In this document: positions 8,436 to 16,705 of the stretch, one piece after another
Layout of the letters: each line of letters starts with the position of its first letter
Numbering within the stretch: the first letter of the stretch is position 1
From: an uncultured Vampirovibrio sp.
GTDB lineage: Bacteria; Cyanobacteriota; Vampirovibrionia; Gastranaerophilales; Gastranaerophilaceae
Assembly (NCBI GenBank): GCA_910583725.1
Contig: CAJTXZ010000017.1
Location: 5,000-68,999 of the forward strand
Reading direction: 5' to 3'
Length of the DNA: 64,000 nucleotides
Notes under the pieces: model-generated
The model's input: only the letters and a program-made list of their open reading frames with translations
What the model was told of the DNA's origin: nothing
Database searches by the model: none
Translations under genes and position numbers: made by a program

Positions 8436-8888
8436 TTAAAGATATTCAAACTCAAATAAATCAAAATCATTATCATCAAAAGGAATTTTACCTGTCGAAT
8501 AATCAATATACTTATTTACAAGTTCAATTGAATCAAATTTTCTTTCATATTGATGAATAAAAAAGCCAAAATTGTATGTAACTTCAAATACACAAAAGCA
8601 TTCTTCATTTTGGTCTTTATTAATACTTCTACAAACTACTAAGAAACCAGCACCATCTTTTAAAACCTCTGTTTTAATTACATTAGATTTGTAATATTTA
8701 TTTTCAGAAAACAAACTACTTTCTTGCAGATTATTTAAGTAATCTGCTAATGGCTTTTCTGTAATATTCTGCGGGCAACATGGAAATTCTGTTGGGGTTT
8801 TGTAAGTTTGTACAGCATTTTCCGTTAAAGATGGAAAATAGTCATAGTATAATGCTTTTTGTATAAATTCATTTGTAGTATTAGCCAT
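8436..8888 (-). CDS. Uncharacterised 150-aa protein downstream of OLD nuclease
   Basis: A 150-residue acidic soluble protein, starting MANTTNEFIQKALYYDYFP and ending DFDLFEFEYL. It contains two adjacent cysteines (FPCCPQN) and a likely beta-sheet core (GFLVVCRSINK, CFCVFEVTYNFGFFI). I do not recognise a family. It begins 47 bases after the OLD-nuclease stop on the same strand and so is probably cotranscribed with it. The pairing suggests an accessory or regulatory partner of the defence nuclease, but that is inference from position only. Confidence 0.65.
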   Translation of the reverse strand: MANTTNEFIQKALYYDYFPSLTENAVQTYKTPTEFPCCPQNITEKPLADYLNNLQESSLFSENKYYKSNVIKTEVLKDGAGFLVVCRSINKDQNEECFCVFEVTYNFGFFIHQYERKFDSIELVNKYIDYSTGKIPFDDNDFDLFEFEYL

Positions 8889-8935
8889 AGGTTTGTATCC
8901 ATATTTTATCTTAACAATATGTATTATTCATGTTT

Positions 8936-10909
8936 TTATTTTTTAAGTTTTTTAGTTTCAATATTTAAAGACATAAAAATATTAGCAAAAAGAAAGTTAA
9001 AATTTTCAATAGTTTTATTTTCAAAGTCTTTCAATTTAACTTTTTTAATGTTGTCAAAGAATAATTTTGAAATTAATACCTTATCAATGCCATTTTCTTT
9101 AAGATATTTGGAATTTGAAATAGTATCGGTTTCTTTTTTCTGTTCAATATTTGCCAAAACAAACTTATTGAAATCATTTATAGAAAATAAATCTTCTATA
9201 GCGCAATTTTCCGTATTGCAAATATGAGTTACTGAAGCCAGTTCTCCAAGATTTTTCTCAATTACTTCTGCAAACTTTATACCTTCAGTATCTCTGTCAA
9301 ATAACGCAACGTATTTTAATCCCCACCCAATACACAATGAGGCTAATTGAGGAACTTGAGATGCACCCACAGAAGGTATCATACTTGTATTTTTTAAGGT
9401 TTCTTCATATCCTAATATTTTCTTAAAAGCCTGTAAGTAATAATAATCCGATATACCTTCAAGTAAAATGTTTTTATCTTTGATAAAGTTGGCTTTTGAT
9501 ATATCAAATCCCATTTTTGTTATAATTGGTGTTAATGTGTTTTGTTTTGCGCCTTTATGAGATTTAATAATATGCGTACCAGTATTATCATCTTTTTCTA
9601 CAAGTAACACTCTATTCAAATTATCAACATCAATTAAATATGGAGAATGGGTTGTAAAAATAACTGATGTTTCATCCGCATTGCTTAGATTTTCTAGTAA
9701 ATTCAAAACATCTTCTTGTGCTTTTGCGTGAAGATATAAGCCAGGTTCATCAACTAAAATAATACAAGCATCCTTGTTGCTTTCGGCATTTAATTTAATA
9801 TAAAATGACAAAAACCATTGGAATCCTTTACTTCTCTGCTCTGCCCTATAAGTTGCAGTATCTCCCTCTTCTTTTATGCCAAAATGCATTAAATCCTTGT
9901 CGGTAGTAAATGAAATTACTATTTCGTCTTGTAACCAGTCTGACTTAAAAGATGATGATATTTTGGCAGATTTATCACTTAGATAATTAGAAACTCTCTG
10001 AAACTCCTCTTTTTCTATCATTGTTTTTAGTTTATCAATTTCTATACCCGCAATACTGCATAAATCAACATTAATTTGCTTATCTTGAATTTCGTTAACC
10101 TTTACATCGTATTCTAAAATGTCTTCGAACGAAGAGAAGAACATTATTCTGGGAACCAGGTTTTTAATTTCTTCTTTAATTTTATTAATAAAATTTCCTG
10201 AATAGTATTGACCAAATGTTGCAATTCGAGAATCATTAATATTATTTATTAGTTCGCTTATAACTATACGTTTTTCTTTATCTATTAAACATTCCGAAGG
10301 AACTTCTTTTATAACTTGTTTTCCATTAGAATCTGTTTCGGATACTTTTTTAGTAGGATTTATAATTTTATCTATACTACGCACCAATTGACTAATATAT
10401 GCCAAATTACTTTTTGCATTTATTTTGGAAAAATCAATATTTGCTAATTCTTCGAAACCTTTAAGCTTCTTTATATAGCCTGTGGCAGAAGTATAAAACT
10501 TTTTATAGTTCTGCGCAAATATATCACTTACAAAATTGTCTAATTGTTCATCCATAGAATAAACGCCATCAAAATCTTTGGTTAATCCTATGTCATTTTT
10601 GCCAAAATAGTCCTTTAATATGTCTATATTTTCTTCTTCTGCTATGTCTAAATTTTCACAAATTGTATCAATGTCCGCATCACTTAGTTTAAAATACAAA
10701 GTTATTAAAGGATTTCCTGTATCTTCCTTAACTCGTCTTGCATCATCAACAATATCTCTGTCAACATCAAAATCACGCAATGCCTCCAGTATGGAAGATT
10801 TTCCAGACTCATTCATTCCAGCTAATACTGTTAAATCTTGATTAAGATAACATACCCCAGTATCTACTATGGATTTATAATTTTGAATTCTAAATTTTTT
10901 GAGCCTCAT
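8936..10909 (-). CDS. OLD-family ATP-dependent nuclease (ABC ATPase + Toprim)
   Basis: A 657-residue protein. Walker A GMNESGKSS (31-39), an SKGFQW signature-like loop (about 360), Walker B CIILVDEPG (about 382-390) with GLYLH, and the H-loop THSPYLID (about 420) define an SMC/ABC ATPase head. The C-terminal Toprim nuclease has its glutamate in LLEGISDYY (about 484) and the DxD in LFDRDTEG (about 538-540). I chose ATG 10909 over the GTG one codon earlier because GAGGAGG lies 5 bases upstream. OLD nucleases act in phage exclusion. No UvrD-like helicase follows, so it is not a typical Gabija pair; the only same-strand companion is the 150-residue unknown. A divergent Shedu nuclease adjoins it. 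Confidence 0.88.
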   Translation of the reverse strand: MRLKKFRIQNYKSIVDTGVCYLNQDLTVLAGMNESGKSSILEALRDFDVDRDIVDDARRVKEDTGNPLITLYFKLSDADIDTICENLDIAEEENIDILKDYFGKNDIGLTKDFDGVYSMDEQLDNFVSDIFAQNYKKFYTSATGYIKKLKGFEELANIDFSKINAKSNLAYISQLVRSIDKIINPTKKVSETDSNGKQVIKEVPSECLIDKEKRIVISELINNINDSRIATFGQYYSGNFINKIKEEIKNLVPRIMFFSSFEDILEYDVKVNEIQDKQINVDLCSIAGIEIDKLKTMIEKEEFQRVSNYLSDKSAKISSSFKSDWLQDEIVISFTTDKDLMHFGIKEEGDTATYRAEQRSKGFQWFLSFYIKLNAESNKDACIILVDEPGLYLHAKAQEDVLNLLENLSNADETSVIFTTHSPYLIDVDNLNRVLLVEKDDNTGTHIIKSHKGAKQNTLTPIITKMGFDISKANFIKDKNILLEGISDYYYLQAFKKILGYEETLKNTSMIPSVGASQVPQLASLCIGWGLKYVALFDRDTEGIKFAEVIEKNLGELASVTHICNTENCAIEDLFSINDFNKFVLANIEQKKETDTISNSKYLKENGIDKVLISKLFFDNIKKVKLKDFENKTIENFNFLFANIFMSLNIETKKLKK

Positions 10910-10984
10910 CACACCTCCTCAATTTAGTCAATAGTACCATAATTTATTAAGATTCTTGAATATCTTAATTATTTTTTAACTATT

Positions 10985-11035
10985 TCAAGCCACATTTGCA
11001 AGCAACCAAGTTCTGAATTCATAAATTTTATGGCA
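10985..11035 (-). repeat. Degenerate direct repeat, left copy, resembling a gene 3' end
   Basis: Read on the minus strand it encodes CHKIYEFRTWLLANVA then TGA. The right copy at 12184-12235 encodes HRIDEFRTWLLENVA then TAG. Over the FRTWLL..NVA core most differences are at third codon positions. The pair flanks the Shedu gene. It looks like two related gene ends, or a target site regenerated at insertion. Confidence 0.6.
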
Positions 11036-11115
11036 AACTAAAACAAATTGATACATATTTAGTTTCTGTGATATGATTAACAAAAGAGGTTTTGGAAATA
11101 TAAAGATAGGTTTTA

Positions 11116-11913
11116 ATGACTATTAAAGAAGAATTTGCAAAATTGCTAGATGCTAATGAAAAAGAAGAAGTATATCAACAGTATCTTGAAAAACATACCG
11201 AATTAATACCCTGTGGTCCTTTTTTATTGAACCATTTTACGCATTTTTCTTTAATTTTTTCAAAAATGTCGATTGACTGTATGTATAAATCTGATTTTTT
11301 CTTTATTTCTAAGAGTTCTGCTGAATGGAATCTTATATTTGTTGAACTCGAAAAACCCAGTTGCAAATTATTCAACAAAGAAGGAACATATTCGCAAGAA
11401 TTAAATAAAGCTATCAAACAAGTAGATGACTGGCAAGCATATTTTCTCAATAATAACAACAAAGAGTCATTTAAAAGCCATCCTGTTATAAAAAAAATAA
11501 CAAGTGCCGTTCCTGTATTGTATGGAAATCCATTTAATTTCAAGTTTATACTTGTAATAGGTAGACGGCAGGAATTGAACGACAAAGATTTATACAAAAG
11601 ATGGGCTGCATTAAATATCACAAATAGGGATAGATATATAATGACATATGATTCACTGGTTGAAAATTTAAGAGAGAAAAGTGAAAAATATTTGTGCCAC
11701 ATAAGTAAAGACAATATAATTATTGATAATGAAAAATTAATAGATTCGCAATTTTTTGAATGTACGGATTGTAATAATACTAGAATTAAGCAAAAGTTGT
11801 ATGATTCACTTTATAACAAATCCCAAAACTTTAAAGGTTTATTAGAACGAGGACTTTTGGGAATTGATACAAATGAAAAATTAAAGAGATTAAAGGATAA
11901 TATTATAAGTTAA
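11116..11913 (+). CDS. Shedu-type (DUF4263) anti-phage nuclease
   Basis: A 265-residue protein of the DUF4263 family, a PD-(D/E)XK nuclease fold used by the single-gene Shedu defence. Visible signatures are an N-terminal YQQYLEKHTELI helix, the aspartate in SDFFFI, the acidic strand IFVELEKP, and AIKQVDDWQAYF, which holds the family's conserved glutamine. Later IRLE-like strands give VLYGNPFNFKFILVIGR. The start ATG has only a weak AGG 7 bases upstream. It is divergent from the OLD nuclease and followed by a perfect 14-bp inverted repeat. The closest alternative is a general restriction-like nuclease. Defence activity is inferred from family and neighbourhood. Confidence 0.78.
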   Translation: MTIKEEFAKLLDANEKEEVYQQYLEKHTELIPCGPFLLNHFTHFSLIFSKMSIDCMYKSDFFFISKSSAEWNLIFVELEKPSCKLFNKEGTYSQELNKAIKQVDDWQAYFLNNNNKESFKSHPVIKKITSAVPVLYGNPFNFKFILVIGRRQELNDKDLYKRWAALNITNRDRYIMTYDSLVENLREKSEKYLCHISKDNIIIDNEKLIDSQFFECTDCNNTRIKQKLYDSLYNKSQNFKGLLERGLLGIDTNEKLKRLKDNIIS

Positions 11914-11930
11914 CAAATATTGTGTTTCAG

Positions 11931-11960
11931 TATTAGGTTGGGTTTTAACCCAACCTAATA
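11931..11960 (+). terminator. Inverted repeat after the Shedu gene
   Basis: Perfect 14-bp arms TATTAGGTTGGGTT / AACCCAACCTAATA with a 2-base centre, 18 bases after the Shedu stop. There is no T-run, so it may act by structure alone or through the strong stem. Confidence 0.6.
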
Positions 11961-12183
11961 TTACATATATAAGATTATTCCTAAAGCACTTATAATATTC
12001 GATATTAAGTTATATTCAAATTCAGGAAAGCAAATTATAATAGTATTTGATAAACAAAAAACTTATAGTAAAAACATATAGTTTATTGGGGAAATCTTCT
12101 GTTTTAAAATTATCTAACAATGGAAAACAATTATTTGGTTTTTCTTGGGCATAGTATGTAAAACAAAATTATAAGGTTGACCT

Positions 12184-12235
12184 AAGCCACATTTTCAAGT
12201 AACCAGGTTCTGAACTCGTCAATTCTGTGGTAAAT
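12184..12235 (-). repeat. Degenerate direct repeat, right copy, resembling a gene 3' end
   Basis: Counterpart of 10985-11035. It encodes HRIDEFRTWLLENVA* on the minus strand with no longer reading frame upstream. About three quarters of bases match the left copy by eye. The C-terminal F-x-x-WL pattern recalls LysR-type regulators, but the piece is too short for a firm call. Confidence 0.6.
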
Positions 12236-12240
12236 TATAT

Positions 12241-12267
12241 AAAGAGCTCTATTCCGGGCTCTTTTTT
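12241..12267 (+). terminator. Rho-independent terminator-like hairpin
   Basis: AAGAGC / GCTCTT stem with a 10-base loop, followed by TTTTTTA. It could end plus-strand transcription coming from the Shedu side. Confidence 0.55.
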
Positions 12268-12299
12268 ATATTGTTATATTTTTTTTGAATAGTTTATTA

Positions 12300-12690
12300 A
12301 AAAGACAGGTTTTGTATATTCTAGGGTTTGGCATTAGGGCTCTTGGAATTGTTTTTAATACAAGAATTAATTTTGGTGTTGCGGATATAAGTTTGGCGCC
12401 TTATCTTATTCAATTATTATGAAATGTTTCTTTGGGCTTAGCAACTTTTGTTATTTTTATAATTATATGTGGTGTGATATTTCTATTCTTAAATTCACAT
12501 TCTTCTAAAATGATTTGCGGAATTTTTTGTTGATAAAACTTGTCGCATTTTGTATTATTTAGACTTAATATCTTTTTTGTGTTTGTGTATTTACAAAATT
12601 TTTTAGTTATATTATCTGTATTTATCGGCATTTTTCTTTTAGTGATTATTGCTTTACAAGGTGCATACTCTATCATATTGGTTTTAGGGT
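12300..12690 (+). pseudogene. Remnant of a YitT/YczE-like membrane protein gene
   Basis: The plus strand reads as broken membrane-protein pieces. One is ILGFGIRALGIVFNTRINFG followed by VADISLAPYLIQLL and a stop. The others are NVSLGLATFVIFIIICGVIF and, in the same broad region, LVILSVFIGIFLLVIIALQG. The G-x-x-x-x-x-x-x-F-N-T-x-x-x-x-G-V spacing recalls the YczE/DUF6198 family of multi-pass proteins. Several stop codons interrupt it and no clear start survives. The call rests on hydrophobic pattern only. The minus-strand ORF over the same bases looks like a shadow. Confidence 0.35.
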
Positions 12691-12808
12691 ATAATTAATT
12701 TATGGTAAATGGATAATGGCCAAATTAAAATATATTTATTTTAGTCTGCAGCTATGTCAAAATTAAAATAGTCTATACATGAGTTCTAAACTTATAAAAA
12801 GGAGGAAG

Positions 12809-13846
12809 ATGCTAGCCTGCACATTTAAAGATTACGGGGTTTTTAAATTAACAGAAAAAGATAAACCCAAACTTATTAATCCTAATGATGCGATTGTGCG
12901 TGTTACGATGAGTAGTATTTGCTCAAGTGATATTCACATTAAACATGGTTCTGTGCCAAAAGCGGTTATGGGTATTACAGTAGGGCATGAGATGGTGGGA
13001 ATAGTGGAGGAGGCTGGTGTTTGTGTAAAGAATGTAAAGCCCGGGGATAGGGTAACTGTAAATGTTGAGACATTTTGCGGCGAGTGCTTTTTTTGTAAAA
13101 ACGGTTTTGTAAATAACTGTGAAGACAAAAACGGCGGATGGGCTCTTGGGTGCAGGATAGATGGAGGACAGGCAGAATATGTATGCGTTCCTTATGCAAG
13201 TCAGGGGTTAAATAAGATTCCCGATACTGTTTCGGATGAGAAGGCGCTTTTTGCCGGAGATATACTTGCAACAGGTTTTTGGGCGGCAAAAATATCTGAA
13301 ATTAAGGAAGATGATACTGTTTTAATTATTGGTGCCGGGCCCACAGGTATATGTACTTTGCTTTGTGTTATGTTGAAAAATCCTAAAAAAATAATTGTAT
13401 GTGAAAGGGATAAAATAAGGCGTGAATTTGTAAAAAAATATTACCCAAGTGTAATTTTAACAGAGCCGAAAGATTGTATTGAGACTGTAAATAAAGAAAG
13501 TGAGCATGGTGGTGCGGATGTTGTTTTAGAGGTTGCAGGAAACGAGGATTCCTTTCAGATGGCCTGGATGTCTGCAAGAGCAAATGCCATAGTAACAATT
13601 GTAGCGCTTTATGATAAGCCTATGGTTTTACCTTTAGTTGATATGTATGGAAAAAATCTTACATTTAAAACCGGAGGCGTTGACGGCTGTGACACAGAAG
13701 AAATATTATCTCTTATTGAAAAGGGTAAAATCGATACCACACCGCTTATAACGCACAGATTTCTTCTTTGCGATATTGAAAAAGCTTATGAAATATTTGA
13801 AAAAAGGCAGGAAGGAATTATAAAGGCTGCTATCATACATTCTTAA
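12809..13846 (+). CDS. Zinc-dependent alcohol dehydrogenase (MDR family)
   Basis: A 345-residue medium-chain dehydrogenase/reductase that oxidises an alcohol or polyol with NAD(P). The catalytic zinc cysteine is in SSICSSDIH and the zinc histidine and glutamate in GHEMVG. The structural zinc site is CGECFFCKNGFVNNC. The Rossmann motif VLIIGAGPTG follows at about residue 170. I placed the start at ATG 12809 because a strong AAGGAGG lies just upstream; the earlier in-frame ATG at 12779 has no ribosome site. It stands alone between a pseudogene and the convergent tspO remnant. The substrate cannot be read from sequence; threonine- or sorbitol-type relatives are possible. Confidence 0.85.
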   Translation: MLACTFKDYGVFKLTEKDKPKLINPNDAIVRVTMSSICSSDIHIKHGSVPKAVMGITVGHEMVGIVEEAGVCVKNVKPGDRVTVNVETFCGECFFCKNGFVNNCEDKNGGWALGCRIDGGQAEYVCVPYASQGLNKIPDTVSDEKALFAGDILATGFWAAKISEIKEDDTVLIIGAGPTGICTLLCVMLKNPKKIIVCERDKIRREFVKKYYPSVILTEPKDCIETVNKESEHGGADVVLEVAGNEDSFQMAWMSARANAIVTIVALYDKPMVLPLVDMYGKNLTFKTGGVDGCDTEEILSLIEKGKIDTTPLITHRFLLCDIEKAYEIFEKRQEGIIKAAIIHS

Positions 13847-13859
13847 TTATAAAAGGTCT

Positions 13860-14245
13860 TTAGTTTAATATCCAAAATCCTATATTCAGGTATGTTGCAA
13901 AAAGTATCCATAAAAAATACGGCAATAGGAAATAAGCTGACATTTTCGACACTGTGTGGAATTTTTTAATATTAAGCAAGACAAAAATATCCAAGAGCGC
14001 AATTATAAGTAGACTCAGAGAGATATTTTTCATTCCGAAGAATATAGGGCTCCAGATGAGGTTTAGCAAAATTTGTATCACAAAATAAAAGTATCCGCTT
14101 TTTTGTCATTAAAAGGTGTTCTGTAGTATAAAAGAAATGCGGCAATGATTGTGACATATATAAATGTCCAAACAGGCTTAAATAGCCAATCCGGCGGCGT
14201 AAAGGGCGGTTTTATCAGAGTGTGGTACCAATTAAAATCAAACAT
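13860..14245 (-). pseudogene. tspO: tspO (TspO/MBR family), split by a frameshift
   Basis: The 5' part reads MFDFNWYHTLIKPPFTPP and then PVWTFIYVTIIAAFLLYY, the classic TspO start. The 3' part continues in another frame with SGYFYFVIQILLNLIWSP and then LPYFLWILFATYLN, the rest of the five-helix tryptophan-rich sensor/porphyrin-binding protein. The frames meet at a run of six T (14099-14104, A on the coding strand). A seventh base restores one frame of about 128 residues, rather short for the family. This could be a true mutation, a slippage-controlled switch or a sequencing error. It converges on the alcohol dehydrogenase with a 13-base gap. Confidence 0.8.
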
Positions 14246-14934
14246 AGTAATATTTTGATAGAACAAAACAAAAAATTAATTGCCCGGCTTTATAGGTTTA
14301 TTACTATAGTTCTATTTATGTTGTGATTATCCTTTAATTTTGGCTAAAATAAAACACAATAATGTTGAAATCCTCTGCAAAGGTATAATCAGTTGTGAAG
14401 GTATCTTAAACAAGAAAATCAAAAGATTTAAAAACAGAACAAAGATTTCATAAGAGCCATCTATGCAAAAAATCATGGAATATTTTGATGAACAGGATTT
14501 AAGGACCTTATACAAATCTTTATAAATATTACAACAAAGAGCTGCCAGGATGGATTTATTATAATTGTGCAGCAAACCACAAATATAGTATTTTGAAATA
14601 TAGTAAAAACCTTAAAAATTTAAGATTTGAACGATTTCATCCTTAGTGAATTTTGCAGAATCTGATACATCTGATTTTGATATTTAAAATAAACTACAAA
14701 ATGTTTAACTAAAACGCCAAGGTTTGATGCTTTATGTCGAAATTCTTGACACACAATATAAGTAATGCTCATAGAATGGAGATGAAAAATATTAACATAA
14801 TAACAAGAAGGTCGGAAAAGCACTAAAAAAGAGCCGTAATGGCTTTTAATTGAATGGTGTTTTTTGGAGCTCAACCTCGCGCCTTTAGGTTATCTTTTAA
14901 AAAACTTGAACTTTTGAAATCCGCTTGGGGCAAC
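14246..14934. other. Gene-free stretch with only shadow-like ORFs
   Basis: Frames here are short and lack ribosome sites or recognisable protein signatures. The plus strand has weakly protein-like fragments broken by stops, so it could be decayed coding DNA. I see no RNA gene in it. Confidence 0.5.
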
Positions 14935-14956
14935 AAAAAAGAGGTCTTTTGACCTC
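14935..14956 (-). terminator. Rho-independent terminator of tRNA-Val
   Basis: On the minus strand GAGGTC AAAA GACCTC is followed by TTTTTT, 12 bases after the tRNA CCA end. Confidence 0.85.
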
Positions 14957-14968
14957 AATTTTTATAAA

Positions 14969-15044
14969 TGGTGGGCGTTGAGAGGCTCGAACTCCCGACA
15001 TCCTCCTTGTAAGGGAGGCGCTCTACCAACTGAGCTAAACGCCC
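14969..15044 (-). tRNA. tRNA-Val (anticodon TAC)
   Basis: A 76-base cloverleaf with encoded CCA. The acceptor stem is GGGCGTT/AACGCCC, the D-arm GCTCAGTTGGTAGAGC, the anticodon stem-loop CTCC CTTACAA GGAG with TAC at 34-36, and the T-arm GGGAGTTCGAGCCTCTC. Its 5' end lies inside the first unit of the 89-bp tandem repeat to the right. Confidence 0.95.
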
Positions 15045-15225
15045 GCACCGATTATTTAATTATTGCGCCTCCAATGAGGCTTTGTCATATTTCGAAAGAC
15101 TTGCGTCTTTCTTGGCAACTGAGCTAAACGCCCGCACCGATTATTTAATTATTGCGCCTCCAATGAGGCTTTGTCATATTTCGAAAGACTTGCGTCTTTC
15201 TTGGCAACTGAGCTAAACGCCCGCA
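15027..15225. repeat. Two identical 89-bp tandem repeats plus a partial third, carrying the tRNA-Val 5' end
   Basis: Units at 15027-15115 and 15116-15204 are identical by eye, and a partial copy follows from 15205. Each begins with 18 bases of the tRNA-Val 5' end (antisense as written). Each then has two hairpins: GCCTC CAAT GAGGC and GAAAGAC TTGC GTCTTTC. The first unit overlaps the real tRNA. The array separates the tRNA from the best promoter at 15229-15257. Confidence 0.9.
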
Positions 15226-15228
15226 GTG

Positions 15229-15257
15229 ATTATATCATAAGCGAGAATTTATTTCAA
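15229..15257 (-). promoter_or_regulatory. Sigma70-type promoter for tRNA-Val and its repeat array
   Basis: TTGAAA (15252-15257), a 17-base spacer and a perfect TATAAT (15229-15234) on the minus strand. The -10 box ends 7 bases before the outermost copy of the tRNA 5' end (15222), not next to the real tRNA, so the transcript would include the repeats. Confidence 0.7.
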
Positions 15258-15580
15258 AAAGACTAAAGTATTGTCAAATTGCAGTTCTTCAGTTGATACA
15301 ACTATTATACATGAGGATTTTTTAATTTCAAGCTTTTTTTAAAAATAAATATAAAAAATATTAAATTTACAGCTATAATATGCATTTTATATTTATATAA
15401 CTCTTAAAAAAGCTTCTATTTAGGCGCGAAAACAATGTATTAATAAAACAATATCCTCGCTTCTTTTTCTTTTGTCTTGCTGCAAAAATACAAAAAATGT
15501 TAAAATTAGCCACAAAATCCAAGCTGTGCTAAAATTTTTAAATAAACATTAAGCTGGCAAATTTTTAAAAAGAGGATTTT
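15258..15580. other. AT-rich intergenic region upstream of uxs
   Basis: No ORF or RNA gene seen. A weak plus-strand promoter candidate, TTGCTG with a 17-base spacer and TTAAAA, lies near 15477-15505. Confidence 0.4.
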
Positions 15581-16525
15581 ATGAAAAGAATTTTAATAAC
15601 CGGCGGAGCTGGTTTTATAGGAAGTCACCTCTCTGAAAGGCTTTTAGCCGAGGGTAATGAAATAATTTGTTTGGACAATTTTTTTACGGGCTCCAAAAAT
15701 AATATCAGACATTTAATTTCTAATGACCATTTTGAGCTTGTGCGGCATGATGTTACAAAAGAATATTACGCAGAGGTGGATGAAATCTACAATCTGGCAT
15801 GCCCTGCAAGCCCGGTTCATTATCAGTATAACGCCATTAAAACAATAAAAACCTCTGTCCTTGGGGCTGTGAATATGCTTGGTCTTGCAAAAAGGTGCAA
15901 GGCAAAGATTTTACAGGCTTCCACAAGCGAAGTTTACGGAGACCCAACTGTGCATCCGCAGAGGGAAGATTATTGGGGAAATGTGAATCCTATAGGGATA
16001 AGAAGCTGCTATGACGAGGGAAAACGCTGCGCTGAAACCCTTATGATGGATTATTACCGCCAAAACAAGGTTGATGTCAGAATAATCAGGATTTTCAACA
16101 CATACGGGCCAAATATGGATGCGAACGATGGCAGGGTTGTGTCAAACTTTATTGTGCAGGCACTGCAAAACCAGGATATAACCATATATGGCGACGGCAG
16201 CCAGACAAGGTCTTTTTGTTATGTGGATGATTTAGTTGACGGTATGATAAAGATGATGAACAATAAAGCGGGTTTTATAGGGCCCGTAAATCTTGGAAAT
16301 CCCTCAGAGAGAACGATTTTAGACTTTGCAAAGCTCATTATCGAATTAAGTAATTCAAATTCAAAAATTGTCTTTAGGCCCCTTCCAAAGGATGATCCTA
16401 CAAGAAGAAAGCCCGATATAACCCTTGCCAAAGAAAAACTTGATTGGGAGCCAAAAATTGATATTAAAGAAGGTCTTTTAAAGACCATAGAATATTTTGA
16501 TGGCAAAATAAATGCCAATAAATAA
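15581..16525 (+). CDS. uxs: UDP-glucuronate decarboxylase (UDP-xylose synthase)
   Basis: A 314-residue extended short-chain dehydrogenase that converts UDP-glucuronate to UDP-xylose with bound NAD. It has the N-terminal [11 protein letters not shown] motif, [11 protein letters not shown] typical of UXS enzymes, STSEVYGDP, the catalytic YDEGK (Y-x-x-x-K) and [15 protein letters not shown] lies 7 bases before the ATG. The next gene, ugd, makes its substrate, so the pair yields a pentose donor for surface glycans. The family is well marked; a related UDP-sugar epimerase is unlikely given the LACPASP motif. Confidence 0.88.
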   Translation: MKRILITGGAGFIGSHLSERLLAEGNEIICLDNFFTGSKNNIRHLISNDHFELVRHDVTKEYYAEVDEIYNLACPASPVHYQYNAIKTIKTSVLGAVNMLGLAKRCKAKILQASTSEVYGDPTVHPQREDYWGNVNPIGIRSCYDEGKRCAETLMMDYYRQNKVDVRIIRIFNTYGPNMDANDGRVVSNFIVQALQNQDITIYGDGSQTRSFCYVDDLVDGMIKMMNNKAGFIGPVNLGNPSERTILDFAKLIIELSNSNSKIVFRPLPKDDPTRRKPDITLAKEKLDWEPKIDIKEGLLKTIEYFDGKINANK

Positions 16526-16705
16526 ATTTAGTAATAAATTTGCCAAAAGCCTTATTGTCGCCTAAAATAATAAATAGAGGCACTTACGGCTTCTTCTAAG
16601 AGTTTGTTTTGCCAAAAAAATTATATTTATAGCTCACACGAACAGCTTTAAGTTTTGGCCGTATTGAAAAATTAAATCTATACTTAAAATCAGGAGTTTA
16701 AAATA

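Noticed and set aside
8936..10909. Gabija (GajA/GajB) system
   Set aside because: The ATPase-Toprim protein fits, but no UvrD-like helicase gene is beside it.
12410..12676. 88-residue minus-strand ORF
   Set aside because: It is antisense to hydrophobic remnants on the plus strand and has no recognisable domain or ribosome site.
14327..14874. Two minus-strand ORFs of 82 and 84 residues
   Set aside because: Low-complexity translations with no family pattern and no ribosome sites; treated as gene-free DNA.
15027..15225. Possible CRISPR array
   Set aside because: Repeats are contiguous 89-bp units with no spacers and include tRNA sequence; no cas genes are near.
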